Counted from the first letter of the stretch, positions 5,343 through 12,411 are shown. The stretch is 13,683 nt of DNA from an uncultured Flavobacterium sp. (GCF_937967675.1 NZ_CALBSN010000161.1:1-13683), one strand, 5' to 3'. Notes: a model not told the origin generated them from the sequence alone. Program-made: numbers and translations.

Positions 5343-6491
5343 ATGCAGTTTTCAGAAAGACGAAATCTTACGCGTTGGTTTATTATAATAGCTTCTTTTT
5401 TCATTGTAGTTTTAATACTTTGGAATACCTATAACTTTTTTCAGATTTTCAAAAACGAAGAACGAGCAAAAATGGAGTTTTGGGCAAGTGCACAAAAAAC
5501 TTTAGCTAATGCCAATGAATTTACAGATATTGAATTACCCTTTCAAATTATCCAAAACAATACTACAATACCAATGATTGTTACGGATAGCAAAGATTCC
5601 ATTATAAGTCACAACAATATTGATGAAGCTATTGCAAATGACACTACAGCGTTAAAAAAATATTTTAACTCAATTAAAAACGACAACCAACCCATAAAAA
5701 TGCAACTTTCCGAGAAAAGTTATCAGTTAGTCTATTATGGGAATTCCCCTTTATTAAACAAATTGAAATATTATCCTGTTGCTTTATTGTTGATTATAAT
5801 TTTATTTGGTGCTGTTGTCTATAATTTTTATCGCGCAACCAAAATGGCAACACAAAATAAACTTTGGGCTGGAATGGCAAAGGAAACAGCACATCAAATA
5901 GGAACACCTTTGTCTTCTTTAATTGGATGGTTGGAATTTTTAAAATTGGAAAACATTGATGAAAGTACAATAATCGAAATAGAAAAAGACATTAACCGCT
6001 TACAAACGATAACCGACAGATTTTCAAAAATAGGAAGCGAACCAGTTTTAGAAAAACGTGATATTATTGAAGATACGAAAAATACCATCGATTACTTACA
6101 AACCCGTGTTTCTCAACAAGTTATTTTTTCTTTTAATGCACCCGATCACCCCATTTATGTTGATATTAATCCCGCATTACACAGTTGGACAGTTGAAAAT
6201 TTAGTTAAAAATGGAATTGATGCCATGAAAGGGAAAGGCAGTTTGAATATTGTTATCTCAGAATTAGAAGATATGATAAAAATCAATATTACCGATACGG
6301 GAAAAGGAATTCCAAAAAACCAATTTACTAAAGTTTTCGAACCTGGATTTACAACGAAAAAAAGAGGTTGGGGATTAGGGTTGTCGTTGACTAAGCGGAT
6401 TGTACAAGAATACCATAAAGGAAAAATAAAAGTGGCTCATTCTGAAATTGGAAAAGGAACTACAATTCAGATTAGTTACAAAACAGCATAA
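5343..6491 (+). CDS. Membrane sensor histidine kinase (orphan)
   Basis: 382 residues. TM1 is at about 12-29. A periplasmic domain follows (about 30-143), then TM2 (about 144-163), with no visible HAMP. The phospho-acceptor box ETAHQIGTPLSSLIGW carries His184. The ATPase domain has the N-box ENLVKNGIDA (285-294, Asn290), G1 DTGKG (318-322), the F-box FEPGFTTK and G2 RGWGLGLSL. All catalytic motifs are intact, so it should autophosphorylate. The AHQIGTPLSSL type is common in Bacteroidota kinases. No response regulator is in the window, so the partner must be encoded elsewhere. The sensor domain has no motif I recognise, and the signal is unknown. The ATG at 5343 puts positively charged residues before TM1. 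Confidence 0.92.
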   Translation: MQFSERRNLTRWFIIIASFFIVVLILWNTYNFFQIFKNEERAKMEFWASAQKTLANANEFTDIELPFQIIQNNTTIPMIVTDSKDSIISHNNIDEAIANDTTALKKYFNSIKNDNQPIKMQLSEKSYQLVYYGNSPLLNKLKYYPVALLLIIILFGAVVYNFYRATKMATQNKLWAGMAKETAHQIGTPLSSLIGWLEFLKLENIDESTIIEIEKDINRLQTITDRFSKIGSEPVLEKRDIIEDTKNTIDYLQTRVSQQVIFSFNAPDHPIYVDINPALHSWTVENLVKNGIDAMKGKGSLNIVISELEDMIKINITDTGKGIPKNQFTKVFEPGFTTKKRGWGLGLSLTKRIVQEYHKGKIKVAHSEIGKGTTIQISYKTA

Positions 6492-6494
6492 AAA

Positions 6495-6515
6495 AATCCC
6501 GAATGAATCGGGATT
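6495..6515. terminator. Bidirectional terminator between kinase and HIT genes
   Basis: AATCCCGA (6495-6502) pairs with TCGGGATT (6508-6515) across a 5-base loop. An A-run sits on the left and a T-rich tail on the right, so it can act on both strands. It begins 3 bases after the kinase stop and ends 5 bases before the convergent HIT stop. Confidence 0.8.
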
Positions 6516-6520
6516 AATTT

Positions 6521-6910
6521 TTATAAGTTGGAAGCTATTTGCTTGGCTAATTCTTGAAATTCTTCTGGTGTTAAACTAGTTTTTCTTTGAAAACGCATAT
6601 CATCCATCTCTTGAAGTGGAATTAGATGTACATGAACGTGGGGCACTTCTAATCCTACAACCGCAACTCCTATTCGTTTACAATCTACTGATTTTTCAAG
6701 GGCTTTGGCTACTTTTCGAGAGAACTTCATTAAACCTAAATAATGATCTTCTTCCATATCAAAGATTTTGTTAATCTCTTGCTTTGGAATACATAGTGTG
6801 TGTCCTTTAGCATTCGGATTTACATCTAAAAAAGCCACGTAATTGTTATCTTCAGCTATTTTATAACATGGAATTTCTCCATTTACTATTTTGGTAAAAA
6901 TACTTGCCAT
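6521..6910 (-). CDS. HIT-family nucleotide hydrolase/transferase
   Basis: 129 residues, a complete one-domain HIT protein. The histidine triad is His91, His93 and His95 in VPHVHVHLIPL. The N-terminal SIFTKIVNGEIPCYKIAED and the NPNAKGHTLCIPK loop are typical of the Hint/HinT branch. These enzymes hydrolyse purine nucleoside phosphoramidates or aminoacyl-adenylates in the cytoplasm. The true substrate in this organism is not known. It follows greA after about 10 bp on the same strand and is probably co-transcribed. Its stop faces the kinase stop across a shared terminator. Confidence 0.92.
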   Translation of the reverse strand: MASIFTKIVNGEIPCYKIAEDNNYVAFLDVNPNAKGHTLCIPKQEINKIFDMEEDHYLGLMKFSRKVAKALEKSVDCKRIGVAVVGLEVPHVHVHLIPLQEMDDMRFQRKTSLTPEEFQELAKQIASNL

Positions 6911-6920
6911 TTTAATCTTG

Positions 6921-7397
6921 TTAATCTCTTGAAATTTCTAAAATCTCCACTTTTAAAACTCCATTTGGAACATTAATTTCAGCAATTTCACCCACTGATT
7001 TTCCTAATAACCCTTTCCCAATAGGAGAAGTTACAGAAATTTTTCCTGATTTTAAATCCGCTTCGCTTTCAGCTACTAATGTGTACTTCATTTCCATACC
7101 ATTAGCTTGATTTTTAATCTTAACAGTAGACAATACTAATACTTTTGACAAATCCAATTGCGATTCATCTATTAAACGAGCATTTGCTACTAACTCTTCC
7201 ATTTTAGCAATGCGCATTTCTAATAAACCTTGCGCCTCTTTAGCCGCATCATATTCTGCATTTTCAGACAAATCTCCTTTATCTCTGGCTTCTGCAATTG
7301 CTTGAGATGCTTTTGGACGTTCTATGCTCTTAAGTTGATCTAATTCTTCTCTTAATTTTTTTAATCCTTCTGCTGTGTAATAAGATACTGTACTCAT
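6921..7397 (-). CDS. greA: Transcription elongation factor GreA
   Basis: 158 residues, normal length. The N-terminal coiled coil (about 8-76) carries the tip motif DLSENAEYDAAKE, with Asp42 and Glu45 corresponding to the acidic pair (D41, E44 in E. coli) that coordinates magnesium in the polymerase secondary channel. The C-terminal FKBP-like domain (about 80-158) includes SPIGKGLLGKSVGEIAEI. GreA stimulates transcript cleavage by backtracked RNA polymerase. A -7-like TATCTTTG lies at 7459-7452, and a strong hairpin fills the leader between it and the ATG. The HIT gene follows on the same message. Confidence 0.96.
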   Translation of the reverse strand: MSTVSYYTAEGLKKLREELDQLKSIERPKASQAIAEARDKGDLSENAEYDAAKEAQGLLEMRIAKMEELVANARLIDESQLDLSKVLVLSTVKIKNQANGMEMKYTLVAESEADLKSGKISVTSPIGKGLLGKSVGEIAEINVPNGVLKVEILEISRD

Positions 7398-7420
7398 AAC
7401 TTCATTGTTTATATAAATAG

Positions 7421-7448
7421 AAAGAATCCCACATGCATGGGATTCTTT
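7421..7448 (-). terminator. Terminator-like hairpin in the greA leader
   Basis: AAAGAATCCCA (7421-7431) pairs perfectly with TGGGATTCTTT (7438-7448) across a 6-base CATGCA loop. No gene ends nearby on either strand: greA starts at 7397 and the lipoprotein gene begins at 7535 in the other direction. The stem lies between the -7-like box at 7452-7459 and the greA ATG, so it would sit at the 5' end of the greA mRNA. It looks like the bidirectional terminators elsewhere in this window, so an attenuation role is plausible. Protection of the 5' end is the main alternative. Confidence 0.6.
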
Positions 7449-7451
7449 TCA

Positions 7452-7459
7452 CAAAGATA
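7452..7459 (-). promoter_or_regulatory. Candidate -7 element for greA
   Basis: TATCTTTG on the minus strand is identical to the -7 boxes at 5220-5227 and 10395-10402. The start would be near 7445, within the outer stem of the leader hairpin. No TTG is found 17-23 bp upstream, where the sequence is only A and T, so the -33 half is weak. Confidence 0.45.
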
Positions 7460-7518
7460 ATAAATATTTTTAATATTAATTTAAGTAATAACGTAATGTT
7501 TAGTCAAAAGTAATTAAT

Positions 7519-7526
7519 TAAATTTG
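7519..7526 (+). promoter_or_regulatory. Candidate -7 element for the Rieske-like lipoprotein gene
   Basis: TAAATTTG matches TAnnTTTG, with a degenerate TTTAG about 17 bp upstream. The implied start near 7532 sits only about 3 bases before the ATG at 7535 but about 21 bases before the ATG at 7553. This favours the second Met as the true start. Confidence 0.4.
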
Positions 7527-7534
7527 TTTTACAA

Positions 7535-7975
7535 ATGAAAACAAAAACCAATATGAAAAAATATATTTATCTTCTTTTCATCCCTTTATTTTTTGGATGT
7601 GACAAAGAAGATTTTCAAAACAACAACCCTTATTTACCAAATTACCCTGTGAACTTAAATATAAATATGGGTTTGCCTCAATTTAGTAATTTATTAAGTC
7701 CTGCTAACGCCGTATATATTAATTCAGCTGGACAAGGTATTAGAGGAATTATCGTTTTTAATACAGGTAGTGGATATGTAGCTTATGATGCAGCTTGTCC
7801 AAATCAAGCTCTAGCCTCTTGTTCTACAATGACATTGAGTGGTATTGATGCTATTTGTTCATGTGACAACAAACGCTATAGTTTATTTTCAGGGCAGTCT
7901 CAAGGCATGCAATATCCCATGAAACGATATCGAGTAGAGCAAATAAGTGAAGTTTCACTTCGTGTTTATAACTAA
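7535..7975 (+). CDS. Rieske-fold-like lipoprotein without the histidine ligands
   Basis: 146 residues from the first ATG. Starting at the in-frame ATG at 7553 (Met7) gives a 140-residue protein with a compact signal, and the promoter position favours this. The signal ends in a lipobox LFFGC, with Cys22 as the lipidated residue (numbered from 7535), so the protein is membrane anchored, probably facing the periplasm. The core has DAACPNQ, then CSTMTLSG, then ICSCDNKRYSLFSG and YPMKRYRVE. Spacing and sequence resemble Rieske proteins (CxH...CxxH), but both histidines are replaced: CPN and CSCD. A classical Rieske cluster is therefore unlikely. I recall similar flavobacterial lipoproteins with the same CPNQ/CSCD pattern. 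Function is unknown. Confidence 0.75.
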   Translation: MKTKTNMKKYIYLLFIPLFFGCDKEDFQNNNPYLPNYPVNLNINMGLPQFSNLLSPANAVYINSAGQGIRGIIVFNTGSGYVAYDAACPNQALASCSTMTLSGIDAICSCDNKRYSLFSGQSQGMQYPMKRYRVEQISEVSLRVYN

Positions 7976-7977
7976 CA

Positions 7978-8013
7978 AAAAAAGCCTGAAAATTTGAACT
8001 TTCAGGCTTTTTT
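7978..8013. terminator. Bidirectional terminator between lipoprotein and receptor genes
   Basis: A 14-bp stem (7978-7991 with 8000-8013), with core GCCTGAAA/TTTCAGGC flanked by six A-T pairs, closes an 8-base loop. The T-run on each strand makes it work for both the lipoprotein gene, which ends at 7975, and the convergent receptor gene, which ends at 8032. Confidence 0.88.
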
Positions 8014-8031
8014 CAACTTAAATTAATTTAA

Positions 8032-10215
8032 CTAAAATTTTAAACTCAACCCAAGAAGAAAATTAATTCCTGCTTGAGGATAATAACCCGCGCCTCCATA
8101 AGTAATTGTACTACCTGAGGAATCATCATCATACGTATAGAAATACCCGTTCGATTCATATTTTACATCAAAAACATTATTTACCAATGCTGAAAAAACA
8201 ATCGATTTAATTCCTTTATTGATTTGCCAATCGTAAGAAGCATTAAAATCATTAATGAAATAACTATCCAATATAGAATTTTCTGAATCGATATTTCCCA
8301 TATATTGTTCTCCAACAAATTTTGACAATAATGACAATTGTAATCCTTTAACTAGCAAGTAAGTAAACCTATTTCCGAAAATAAAATTAGGCGAAAATGC
8401 GATATTAGTATTTCCTAAATTCTGAACTACTCCATTAATTTCATAATAAAAATCCTCATTCTTATTTTGACTTAATGTGAAATTCGGGTTTAAAATTAAT
8501 TTATTTGTTAAAGCAATTGTTGATTCTACTTCTAAACCTAATCTGTAACTTTTTCCACTGTTTGTAAAAATTGGCGAACCTACATCGTTTAGTGCTCCTG
8601 TCATAACCAATTGATTGTTATAGCGCATATAAAATGCATTTGCAGCTAATTTTACTTTTTTAGAATTGTATTTCCATCCCAATTCATAATCAAACAATCG
8701 CTCAGGTTTGACGGCACCACTTTCGTAATCATCTCGTCGTGGTTCTTTATTAGCAATTCCAAAATAACCATAAAATGCGTTTTTATCATCTAATTTAAAA
8801 TTTAAACCCGCTTTTGGATTGAAAAATCTGAAGGTGTCATTAACGGCATCAAATTTTACACTTGTTGCATCATAAAAAACCATTCTGTATTGTAAATCGG
8901 CGAATAAATTCAACTTGTTAGTTACGTTGTATGATGCTTTTGTATAGAAATTTACATCATCTTTGTTTCCATAATTATCATAATAGCGATTTGGATTTGG
9001 AATATAATTTTGTGTCCAAACTACTTCTCCATAATGCAATCCTAAATAGCGATTGGCTGCTCCTCCAAATAACAAATCGGTCTTTTCATCTCTATAGTTT
9101 AATGAAAAAGTAGCTCCAAAGAAATCATTATCTAACCAACGTTTTCTTACCAAATCAGAAATTGAATTTCCGTTAAAAGCAGGCAAATTATAATCGGTTA
9201 AATCTTCGTCTTCTTTGTATTGCTCGAAATAACCTTTTCCTATGGTGTAATGTAATGCTGCATTTGAAATCCATTTATCCGACCATTTTTCTGTCCAATG
9301 CAATTGAAAATGGTTTTGCCAATAATTATCGGTTTCATTATTGTAGAATTTCATGTTGCCGAATTCATCAAAATACATTCCGGCAGGATTGAAGGTTCTA
9401 CTTCCGTTTAAATCCTCGGTACCGTACCAAGCTTGATACGTTTTTTCTTTTCCTCCAAAAGCTAAAAACTTAATCAAAGTAGACTCCCTCACATAATTAG
9501 CATTAAAAAAATAACCAAACATATTAGAAGTAGCTCTATCGATAAATCCATCTGAAGCAATGTTGGAAATTCTCCCGTTTATTTCGAAATTATTGTGCAA
9601 TCCTGTTCCAAAAGCCAAAGTATGCTTTCTCGTATTAAAACTTCCGAAAGAATTTGCAATTTCAGCATATGCTTTTTCTTGATACGATTTGGTTGCCATG
9701 TTTAAACTTGCGCCAAAAGCCCCTGCACCATTCGTTGAAGTTCCTACTCCTCGTTGCAACTGAACACTTTCTAATGACGAAGCAAAATCAGGTAAATTCA
9801 CAAAAAACGTTCCTTGACTTTCGCTATCATTAAAAGGAACTCCGTTTAAGGTAACGTTAATTCGAGAACCATCGGAGCCACGAACTCTCATATACGTATA
9901 ACCTACTCCATTTCCGGCATCGGTTGTACTTACCACAGAAGGCAAATATTGCAACAAAACCGGCACATCTTGACCCAAATTTCGTGGTGCAATTTCTTCC
10001 TTAGAAACATTCGTGTACGTAATTGGATTTTTGTCTTTTGCTCTAACAGACGAAACGGTTACTTCTTTAAGTTCGGTAACTTTTGTAGTGTCTTTCTTAG
10101 TTTCTTGGGAGAAAGAGGCAAAAGGTAAAAGGCAAAAGATAAAGGGTAAAAGACAACTAAAATAGCGACTTTTTGTTTTTGGCAATAAGCCATTTTTTTT
10201 GAATAAAGTTTTCAT
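8032..10215 (-). CDS. TonB-dependent receptor, likely thiamine or precursor importer
   Basis: 727 residues from the ATG at 10215. A more distal TTG at 10245 is not credible as a start. A signal peptide with the repeat CLLPFIF/CLLPFAS ends near FASFSQ (about 36-37). The TonB-box-like TELKEVTVSS is followed by the plug domain (about 55-165: VPVLLQYLPSVV, MRVRGSDGSRINVTLNGVP, LESVQLQRGVGTS, GAGAFGASLNM). The rest is a 22-strand-type barrel ending in the outer-membrane signature LGLSLKF. There is no N-terminal carboxypeptidase-like domain, so it is not SusC-like. The TPP riboswitch upstream points to thiamine, or a thiamine-derived compound, as cargo. OMR1-type thiamine receptors under THI elements are known in Bacteroidota. 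The barrel alone would not reveal the substrate. Confidence 0.92.
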   Translation of the reverse strand: MKTLFKKNGLLPKTKSRYFSCLLPFIFCLLPFASFSQETKKDTTKVTELKEVTVSSVRAKDKNPITYTNVSKEEIAPRNLGQDVPVLLQYLPSVVSTTDAGNGVGYTYMRVRGSDGSRINVTLNGVPFNDSESQGTFFVNLPDFASSLESVQLQRGVGTSTNGAGAFGASLNMATKSYQEKAYAEIANSFGSFNTRKHTLAFGTGLHNNFEINGRISNIASDGFIDRATSNMFGYFFNANYVRESTLIKFLAFGGKEKTYQAWYGTEDLNGSRTFNPAGMYFDEFGNMKFYNNETDNYWQNHFQLHWTEKWSDKWISNAALHYTIGKGYFEQYKEDEDLTDYNLPAFNGNSISDLVRKRWLDNDFFGATFSLNYRDEKTDLLFGGAANRYLGLHYGEVVWTQNYIPNPNRYYDNYGNKDDVNFYTKASYNVTNKLNLFADLQYRMVFYDATSVKFDAVNDTFRFFNPKAGLNFKLDDKNAFYGYFGIANKEPRRDDYESGAVKPERLFDYELGWKYNSKKVKLAANAFYMRYNNQLVMTGALNDVGSPIFTNSGKSYRLGLEVESTIALTNKLILNPNFTLSQNKNEDFYYEINGVVQNLGNTNIAFSPNFIFGNRFTYLLVKGLQLSLLSKFVGEQYMGNIDSENSILDSYFINDFNASYDWQINKGIKSIVFSALVNNVFDVKYESNGYFYTYDDDSSGSTITYGGAGYYPQAGINFLLGLSLKF
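10117..10158. repeat. Heptanucleotide tandem repeat inside the receptor signal peptide
   Basis: Six consecutive plus-strand units are present: GGCAAAA, GGTAAAA, GGCAAAA, GATAAAG, GGTAAAA and GACAACT, the last one degenerate. Read on the coding strand they give the peptide repeat CLLPFIF-CLLPFAS, because 21 bases is three heptamers. Loss or gain of one unit would shift the frame; three units would keep it. Confidence 0.75.
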
Positions 10216-10280
10216 TCGTAAAATAAATACGAATAAAAGGGGCAATTATTCCTTGGTTAAAATTAATTTTGATACTCTTT

Positions 10281-10312
10281 GACGCCAGTAAACGTGCACA
10301 TTTACTTTTGTC
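10281..10312 (-). promoter_or_regulatory. Hairpin following the TPP aptamer (expression platform candidate)
   Basis: Immediately 3' of the aptamer the minus-strand RNA folds AGUAAAUG against CGUUUACU with a UGCA tetraloop (10287-10306), including one G-U pair. An outer GAC/GUC clamp (10310-10312 with 10281-10283) adds to it. No T-run follows, so it is not a plain terminator. It may switch folding upstream of the start codon or simply stabilise the aptamer's 3' side. Confidence 0.5.
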
Positions 10313-10387
10313 AATTCCCTAAACAGCATTATCTGTTCTAGGTTCTATGGGTATGATCTCAGCTCGTTATTTAGAGCACCCCTTTGA
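10311..10387 (-). promoter_or_regulatory. TPP riboswitch (THI element)
   Basis: The minus strand contains the conserved THI-box parts in order: GGGGTGCTC, GAGCTGAGATCATACCC, GAACCTAGAACAGATAATG and CTGTTTAGGGAA. These form P2 (GGGT/ACCC), P3 (GCTC/GAGC with CTGAGA), P4 (CCTA/TAGG) and P5 (ACAG/CTGT around ATAATG). A short P1 of TCAA/TTGA closes the aptamer. A promoter ends only a few bases upstream. The receptor ATG is about 95 bases downstream. It senses thiamine pyrophosphate and should lower receptor expression when TPP is plentiful. Confidence 0.95.
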
Positions 10388-10394
10388 GACGGGG

Positions 10395-10426
10395 CAAAGA
10401 TAAGGCAATATCTATGACAATTACAA
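10395..10426 (-). promoter_or_regulatory. Promoter of the TPP-riboswitch/receptor transcript
   Basis: The minus strand has TATCTTTG at 10402-10395. TTG at 10426-10424 lies 21 bp upstream and another TTG at 10420-10418 lies 15 bp upstream. The predicted start near 10388 falls exactly at the 5' side of the aptamer, which supports both calls. The leader to the ATG at 10215 would be about 170 bases. Confidence 0.65.
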
Positions 10427-10479
10427 GAACAATTTCAATTTCAACCTTTTTTATATTGATTTTGAACTTGCTCTTGAAC
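10418..10479 (-). repeat. Period-6 arrays forming a long hairpin after arfB
   Basis: On the plus strand five CAA-type hexamers (10418-10447: CAATTA, CAAGAA, CAATTT, CAATTT, CAACCT) face three TTG-type hexamers (10462-10479: TTGAAC, TTGCTC, TTGAAC). In the minus-strand RNA 10476-10462 pairs with 10438-10424 over 14 of 15 positions (one G-U, one mismatch), closing a loop of 23 bases. It begins a few bases after the arfB stop, so it may end or protect that transcript. It overlaps the -33 box of the receptor promoter. Confidence 0.6.
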
Positions 10480-10481
10480 TT

Positions 10482-10883
10482 TTAAAAATTTGGTTTTTTT
10501 CTGTTTTGTTTTAAAACACTCATTACTTTTTTAGCATTCAGGCGTTTTTCTTTTACTGATCTTGGAATTTTAGTTTCTTTTCGCTCTTTTGGAACAATCA
10601 AAGCACTTTCGAGTAACTTAAAACATTTTTTAATGACTTTTTCTTTATTTTTCAGTTGACTTCTGTCTTCTTCGCTGGTTAAAATAAGAATTCCTTCCTG
10701 ATTTAATTTAGTTGCGATTTTCGCTTGCAACAATATTTTTTTCTCTTCAGTTATTCCTTTTGAATTGATTAAATCAAAAAACAAAACAACTTTAGAAGAC
10801 ACTTTATTTACATTTTGTCCTCCTGCACCGCTACTTCTTACCGCTTTAAATGAAAACTCAGATGCTATTATTGATTTATCCAT
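10482..10883 (-). CDS. arfB: ArfB/YaeJ-like peptidyl-tRNA hydrolase (ribosome rescue)
   Basis: 133 residues. The class-I release-factor domain holds the catalytic GGQ at 21-23 within VRSSGAGGQNVNKVSSKV. EEDRSQLKNKE (70-80) is another family stretch. The C-terminal tail is Lys/Arg rich and ends KQNRKKPNF, like the tail that ArfB inserts into the empty mRNA channel of a stalled ribosome. It lacks the codon-reading domain of RF1/RF2. The role is hydrolysis of peptidyl-tRNA on non-stop ribosomes, from family knowledge. The start overlaps the DUF4301 stop by 8 bp, so translation is probably coupled. The tail's exact residues are not checked against E. coli ArfB. Confidence 0.9.
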   Translation of the reverse strand: MDKSIIASEFSFKAVRSSGAGGQNVNKVSSKVVLFFDLINSKGITEEKKILLQAKIATKLNQEGILILTSEEDRSQLKNKEKVIKKCFKLLESALIVPKERKETKIPRSVKEKRLNAKKVMSVLKQNRKKPNF

Positions 10884-12411
10884 TATCAGGTTGATGTGAC
10901 GATTTTAGTAAATCATTTACCGTTTTAACTGGATTGAAAGTTTCTAACGGAACCTCAACAAAAATAGTGGTCCATTTTGCCATAGCGCCATTCCATAATC
11001 CAGGTAATTCTAGAGCCTTAATTGATTTTCCGTGTTTTGTTTTTTCTGTTATAAAAGCTGTTCTTGGATCAACAAACTGAGTTAAATCAAACTTTTCCCC
11101 TTTAAAATTCTTTACACCACAAACAATATCTACTGGATTAAAATGCGTAGCCTCTTTAGCAATATTTTTTTGCGATGAATTATTCAAATCTATCTGAGAA
11201 GATTCAACAATTTGTAAAGTTTGACGTCCTTTTTCATCTTGTACCCAAAATGGCCCACCTCCTGATTCCCCTTCATTTTTTACCATTCCACAAACTCGAA
11301 TCGGACGATTTAACACCTTAATAAGATATTCCACTTTGTAATCAGATTGAAAAAAATTGAATTCCTCTTGCAACGGAAAAGCCATTTTTTTTTCTGCAAA
11401 ATCCTTAATCTCATTAATTTGATTTTCGGTTACATTTCCACTTGAAAGCAACTTAAGATAATTAAAAATCTTATACTGCATCCAAATTAAAACACCTCCT
11501 AATAACTTTTTATTTGTTTCGATTGCAATTCTATGGTTTTGAGATACGTTATCTATATTTTTTATATAAATTATATCCGATTGTAACGCATTTAAATTAT
11601 CAATCAATGCACCGTGTCCGCCGGGTCTAAAAAACAATTTATTGTCTTCTATTCGAAACGGCGTATTATCATGATTAACTGCCAAAGTATCAGTAGATTG
11701 ATTTTGATAAGAATAGCTTATTTCACATTCTGAAAATTGATCAGTAATTTTCTCAAAATCAAGTTGAAATTCTTTATTTATGGTAAAATGAATTTTCGTT
11801 TTTTGATTTTCCTTCTTGAAAAATTCAGTTTCAAAAATATTTTCTTCAATAGGCGTTATGATTTTCTCATCTCTAACATGAAAAGGCAAGATGCCTTTTG
11901 GTTTATTAGCATAATCTAATCCTTCTTTACTTAACAACGTCTTTATTAAGATGTAGTATTTTATATCACTGGATAAGTCATAATAATTAGGATATAATTG
12001 AATCGTTTTTTCTTTCAATTCTCTGTAAAAAGGAAAGTTTTTCAATCCGAAAATAAAAATCGAAATATCTTTAGCGTTTTGTTTGTTGATGTAACTATTG
12101 ATAGTATCATTATCAGCATCAAACTCATTCAAAAATTCATTCAAAAATTTGAACATACGAGTAGCAGCTCCAGAAGCAGGCACAAACTTTTCAATCGAAT
12201 AATTTTTCTTGTATTTATCAAAATAATTTACAAAAACGGCTACTTCTTCTTTAGAAAATTGCCAAATACCATCGCCCACTTTTGCGGATCGAACTAAATT
12301 AACATTGGGAAGCCCTTGGATAAAAAAATCCAACTGTTGTTGAATTTTTTCTATTGAGTTCCCTCTGTTATGTATGTATATTAAATCGTCTTCTGTGAAA
12401 ATCTTTTCCAT
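10876..12411 (-). CDS. DUF4301 protein, probable sugar-nucleotidyltransferase fold
   Basis: 511 residues, the usual full length of DUF4301. Visible conserved stretches are FVPASGAATRMFKFL (77-90), PKGILPFH (171-178), FRPGGHGALIDNLN (261-274), IKNIDNV (283-289), RPIRVCGMVKNEGESGGGPFW (369-389), THFNPVDIVCGV (422-433) and PGLWNGAMAKW (470-480). The order (glycine loop with TR, then KG, then PGGHG, then NxDN) closely recalls UDP-sugar pyrophosphorylases: GxGTR, KG, PxGHG, NxDN. I infer a GT-A nucleotidyltransferase-like enzyme; the substrate is unknown. Its start overlaps the PnuC gene by 31 bp and its stop overlaps arfB by 8 bp. The tight link to a vitamin-transporter family gene is notable, but a shared pathway is not shown. 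Confidence 0.82.
   Translation of the reverse strand: MEKIFTEDDLIYIHNRGNSIEKIQQQLDFFIQGLPNVNLVRSAKVGDGIWQFSKEEVAVFVNYFDKYKKNYSIEKFVPASGAATRMFKFLNEFLNEFDADNDTINSYINKQNAKDISIFIFGLKNFPFYRELKEKTIQLYPNYYDLSSDIKYYILIKTLLSKEGLDYANKPKGILPFHVRDEKIITPIEENIFETEFFKKENQKTKIHFTINKEFQLDFEKITDQFSECEISYSYQNQSTDTLAVNHDNTPFRIEDNKLFFRPGGHGALIDNLNALQSDIIYIKNIDNVSQNHRIAIETNKKLLGGVLIWMQYKIFNYLKLLSSGNVTENQINEIKDFAEKKMAFPLQEEFNFFQSDYKVEYLIKVLNRPIRVCGMVKNEGESGGGPFWVQDEKGRQTLQIVESSQIDLNNSSQKNIAKEATHFNPVDIVCGVKNFKGEKFDLTQFVDPRTAFITEKTKHGKSIKALELPGLWNGAMAKWTTIFVEVPLETFNPVKTVNDLLKSSHQPDNG

Noticed and set aside
5101..5388. Small reading frames between the flavin-reductase and kinase genes
   Set aside because: They overlap the real genes and the promoter region, show low complexity, and have no recognisable domain.
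10216..10245. Ten extra N-terminal residues on the receptor
   Set aside because: The codon at 10245 is TTG, and the ATG at 10215 gives a normal signal-peptide N-region MKTLFKK.
11998..12297. 99-codon plus-strand reading frame opposite DUF4301
   Set aside because: It is a Phe/Ile/Lys-rich shadow of an AT-rich gene whose own frame is clearly conserved.
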